Made by a program: the position numbers and the translations under genes. From CAYMKL01 sp964390805 (GTDB lineage Bacteria; Chloroflexota; Anaerolineae; VGOG01), in NCBI GenBank assembly GCA_964390805.1, contig CAYMKL010000047.1, forward strand, positions 1-44,234: a DNA stretch of 44,234 nt. Reading direction: 5' to 3'. Positions 42,069 to 44,234 of the stretch are shown here, one piece after another (within the stretch, counting starts at the first letter, position 1; each line of letters starts with the position of its first letter). Below the pieces are notes generated by a model. The model worked only from the letters and a program-made list of their open reading frames with translations, did not search any database and was not told the DNA's origin.

Positions 42069-43125
42069 TACATTCAGGTGGTTTACGCAGGGAAACGCAC
42101 TGATGAGCCCGCCGAAATTGTGATTCCTTCAGCCTGTTAATCCGGATAGCGACCGGCTGGGCTCTGAGCTTCAGTAACCGATCCCGATTGGCTTGACTTA
42201 GGGGTGAATTCTTGTCGACTAGGGGATGCCAAGCATGCACGGCAAACAGTGGTCGCTTGGGGAAAAAGGGCAGTGTCATTGCTCGCTCGTAGAACTCATT
42301 ATCCTCACCTCCCCACCCGACAAACCGCTCATCCATTCCTCCAATGTGCAGGTATGCATCTTTGCGCATGATCAAACTTATTGACTCCAGTTCCCGACAG
42401 CACGACAAGGCCTGGCCCGGAGACCTCCCTGGCAATAGGGAAGTCTGCTCCTCATCCAAGTAAAAGGTCATTAGTGCAGGCCATGCCACCTCGTAGTCGG
42501 ATGCGGCCAAGTCCTGGACGAAAGCACACCAGCCTCGTACCACCATGATATCTCCATCATGTAGGATCACCAGGTCTGTTTTCGCCTTCCTTACTCCTAG
42601 GTTCAGTGTTGCAGCTCTTTCAAAAGCCCCGTACGGTCGCTCAAGAAGCACTATGTTGACAAATCCTTCTGGAAACTTTCTCTGTAACCATCTAAGCGTT
42701 GTCTGCTGTCCTTGTTCCACGACCAATACTCGTGCTTTGCCTTGGAATTCACCCGCGATGGATTGCAAGCACAAATCCAACCCTCGCCGTCTCTCCACTT
42801 CCCCGTCCATGTAGGGTACAACGAAGGTTGCCAATGGGGCTTCCATTTCGAAAGACTGGAAACAAAAGCTGAGAGGGTGTTCTTGAAGGGCTGCGTTGAG
42901 AAGCGCCCGGCTGAATGTTGGCCAAACCTTAACCGCTCGCAGATCATCCACCACCCGGTCCCTCCGGTGCTCTACGTCCGTTCCAGTTCGTTTCCGATGC
43001 CGGAAACTCTTAGCATCCCGCCAGGTAGCACGTCCCGTCCTGTACAGCACTAACCACCGAAAGGCCCATAGTAAGTCGAGAGTGGTTTGTTGGACCAGCC
43101 GTAGTCTCCCGTTTATCTCATACAT
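42061..43125 (-). CDS. GT2/GT7C-like galactosyltransferase family protein
   Basis: In this 354-residue protein the GT-A core begins at about residue 98 (PLATFVVPYMDGEVERRRGL), with VILHDGDIMVVRGWC (186-200) as the DxD motif. GGMDERFVGWGGEDNEFYERAM (262-283) is the C-terminal galactosyltransferase signature with its GGEDNE acidic pair. The first 95 residues are an unusual N-terminal extension with hydrophobic and basic parts. A beta-galactosyl or N-acetylgalactosaminyl transfer is suggested by the family. The start is ATG 43125; the 213 bases upstream contain no recognised gene. Confidence 0.82.
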   Translation of the reverse strand: MYEINGRLRLVQQTTLDLLWAFRWLVLYRTGRATWRDAKSFRHRKRTGTDVEHRRDRVVDDLRAVKVWPTFSRALLNAALQEHPLSFCFQSFEMEAPLATFVVPYMDGEVERRRGLDLCLQSIAGEFQGKARVLVVEQGQQTTLRWLQRKFPEGFVNIVLLERPYGAFERAATLNLGVRKAKTDLVILHDGDIMVVRGWCAFVQDLAASDYEVAWPALMTFYLDEEQTSLLPGRSPGQALSCCRELESISLIMRKDAYLHIGGMDERFVGWGGEDNEFYERAMTLPFFPKRPLFAVHAWHPLVDKNSPLSQANRDRLLKLRAQPVAIRINRLKESQFRRAHQCVSLRKPPECNA

Positions 43126-43338
43126 GGCCCGTAATCCCGGATTTCAACTGGTGAGCGGCATAGTAGTTCCACAACGATCTCAATAACCATACCCACAGTG
43201 ACCTTCTCACTATTTCTTGTACACTGTTCGCGTGTTTCTCGGCCAGCAGCCCTCTTCAATGACCGAATCGCAGCGTTGATGTTCTCTGCGTAGCCGGTCT
43301 GCTCTGGACGGTTGTGGCAAAGCGATTCGACCGAACCA

Positions 43339-44234
43339 TTACCTTGCCGCTTTCCTCGAACCCGTTATCCATAACGGCCAAGAGAAGAAACGGGAACATA
43401 GCCGGTAAAGTTGTCGCTTAATAACCAGCAGAATGACATTTATCCGTTCCTCCACGTCTTTCAGGTCGAAGAGGTAGATATTGATGGCAGCTCTCTTGTG
43501 CCCCTGTTTCCAATACAGCAGTATAAGGGTAGCAAAATCTTCCCGCAGCATTTCTTTTCTTTGTTGTACAAAGGGATCGTTATGCACTTGGCCACCACTC
43601 CAAGAACCACGTTGTTGGCCCATTAACAGTCGATAGAGATCACCGTATCTGGGTGCCACGTGAGCCCACTGATAGTGATTCTGCACCAGTGACACGCCGT
43701 TTTGTCGAAGCCGCTCGTTAAGGGCCGAGTCTTCGTACAGACGCAAGACCGCTTCAGCCAGTTCGTCGGGTTGATTAGCTGGCATGATGATAGCATCCTG
43801 CTTGGGCGTTACTGCATCACGAACCATACCGACCGAAGTGGAAACCAACGGCACGCCAGAGGCCATGGCTTCAAATGCAGTCACAGGCCCGCCTTCGATT
43901 GTGCTGGCCACCACGAAGACATCCAGGGCTCGGTAGGCCGCCGGCATCCTGGCACTTGACAGAAAGGATGGGTGGAACACGCGAAGACCGTGTTCGCGAA
44001 GCAAATCAACGTCATCATCCCAGTTCTGGCCACATATGAAAAGCAGCAATTCAGGTATCTGTTTTTGTAGTTCTAACGAAGATTGGATAAAGCTATCAAC
44101 TCCCTTGCGGACCCTGCTGGGTGGATGTGCAGAACCGAAAAAGCCAACCACGCAAGCCGATTCCGGCAACCCAAATAGGGGCCTTGATCTTCGTTTCGGC
44201 CATTAGAGCTCAATCGGTGGAAAATGTCACAGGT
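43339..44234 (-). CDS. GT4 glycosyltransferase, incomplete at window edge
   Basis: Only the donor domain of a GT4 enzyme is present: VGFFGSAHPPSRVRKGVDSFI, LFICGQNWDDDV, FLSSARMPAAYRALDVFVVAST, and IEGGPVTAFEAMASGVPLVSTSVGM with the EX7E pair. A C-terminal tail of about 95 residues follows. The frame can be extended upstream of TTG 44169 through RSRPLFGLPE to a stop at about 44205. The adjacent frame (HRLSSNG) could instead carry the acceptor domain, which implies a frameshift or a gene broken just inside the window. The N-terminal half lies outside. Confidence 0.75.

Noticed and set aside
43126..43338. Open - strand frame without ATG between the GT7C-like and GT4 genes
   Set aside because: No start codon, no ribosome site and no recognised similarity.
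1..44234. CRISPR arrays, tRNA and rRNA genes
   Set aside because: No regularly spaced repeats, tRNA cloverleaf with T-loop, or rRNA signature were seen by eye.

Overview
The window reads as part of a Gram-negative-style surface polysaccharide (O-antigen or exopolysaccharide) locus from an environmental bacterium. A Chloroflexota (Anaerolineae-like) host is my best guess. It rests on the type of genes, the leaderless tightly overlapping gene style, and a dispersed repeat that encodes ALSLSKG/FDPAQD-like peptides, a pattern I associate with that phylum. No rRNA, tRNA, CRISPR array or phage structural gene was seen.

Layout. Positions 1-330 hold a hairpin-rich non-coding stretch next to the C-terminal part of a CehA/McbA-type metallohydrolase, which overlaps a GHMP sugar kinase gene (both + strand). 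From 2.6 to 7.1 kb lies a scrap zone: a tyrosine recombinase, an IS701-family element with 16-bp ends and a TTAG target duplication, a chain of short hairpins resembling a group II intron 5' fragment, a rho-independent terminator, a VanZ-like gene, and a CapD/FlaA1 dehydratase remnant with an internal stop. From there to the right edge almost everything is on the - strand, with genes overlapping or a few bases apart. It therefore looks like one very long leftward transcription unit ending at the terminator at 5635-5659, now interrupted by an IS4-family element at 19443-21056.

The proximal (left) half makes activated sugars. It encodes a 4,6-dehydratase-like SDR, a sugar-1-phosphate nucleotidyltransferase, a DegT aminotransferase, and a fused initiating sugar transferase/degenerate dehydratase. 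It also encodes a nearly complete route to UDP-ManNAc3NAcA: a WbpB-WbpD fusion, WbpE-like and WbpI-like enzymes. The WbpA step is absent from the window. The distal (right) half assembles and decorates the glycan. It has about nine glycosyltransferases (GT4, GT2, GT7C-like and GT10), four methyltransferases, an AsnB-like amidotransferase, a CapK-like adenylating enzyme, an M55 D-aminopeptidase homologue, two polytopic membrane proteins, and an O-antigen ligase/polymerase. No Wzx flippase, ABC exporter, Wzz or Wzc was found here.

The most unusual observation is a palindromic insertion of about 90 bp with perfect 17-bp inverted arms. It sits in frame inside a methyltransferase gene (39191-39285) and adds about 29 residues just before a conserved motif. 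Two structured intergenic stretches (76-255 and 35471-35560) may be IscB/HEARO-like orphan RNAs, but that is only a hypothesis.
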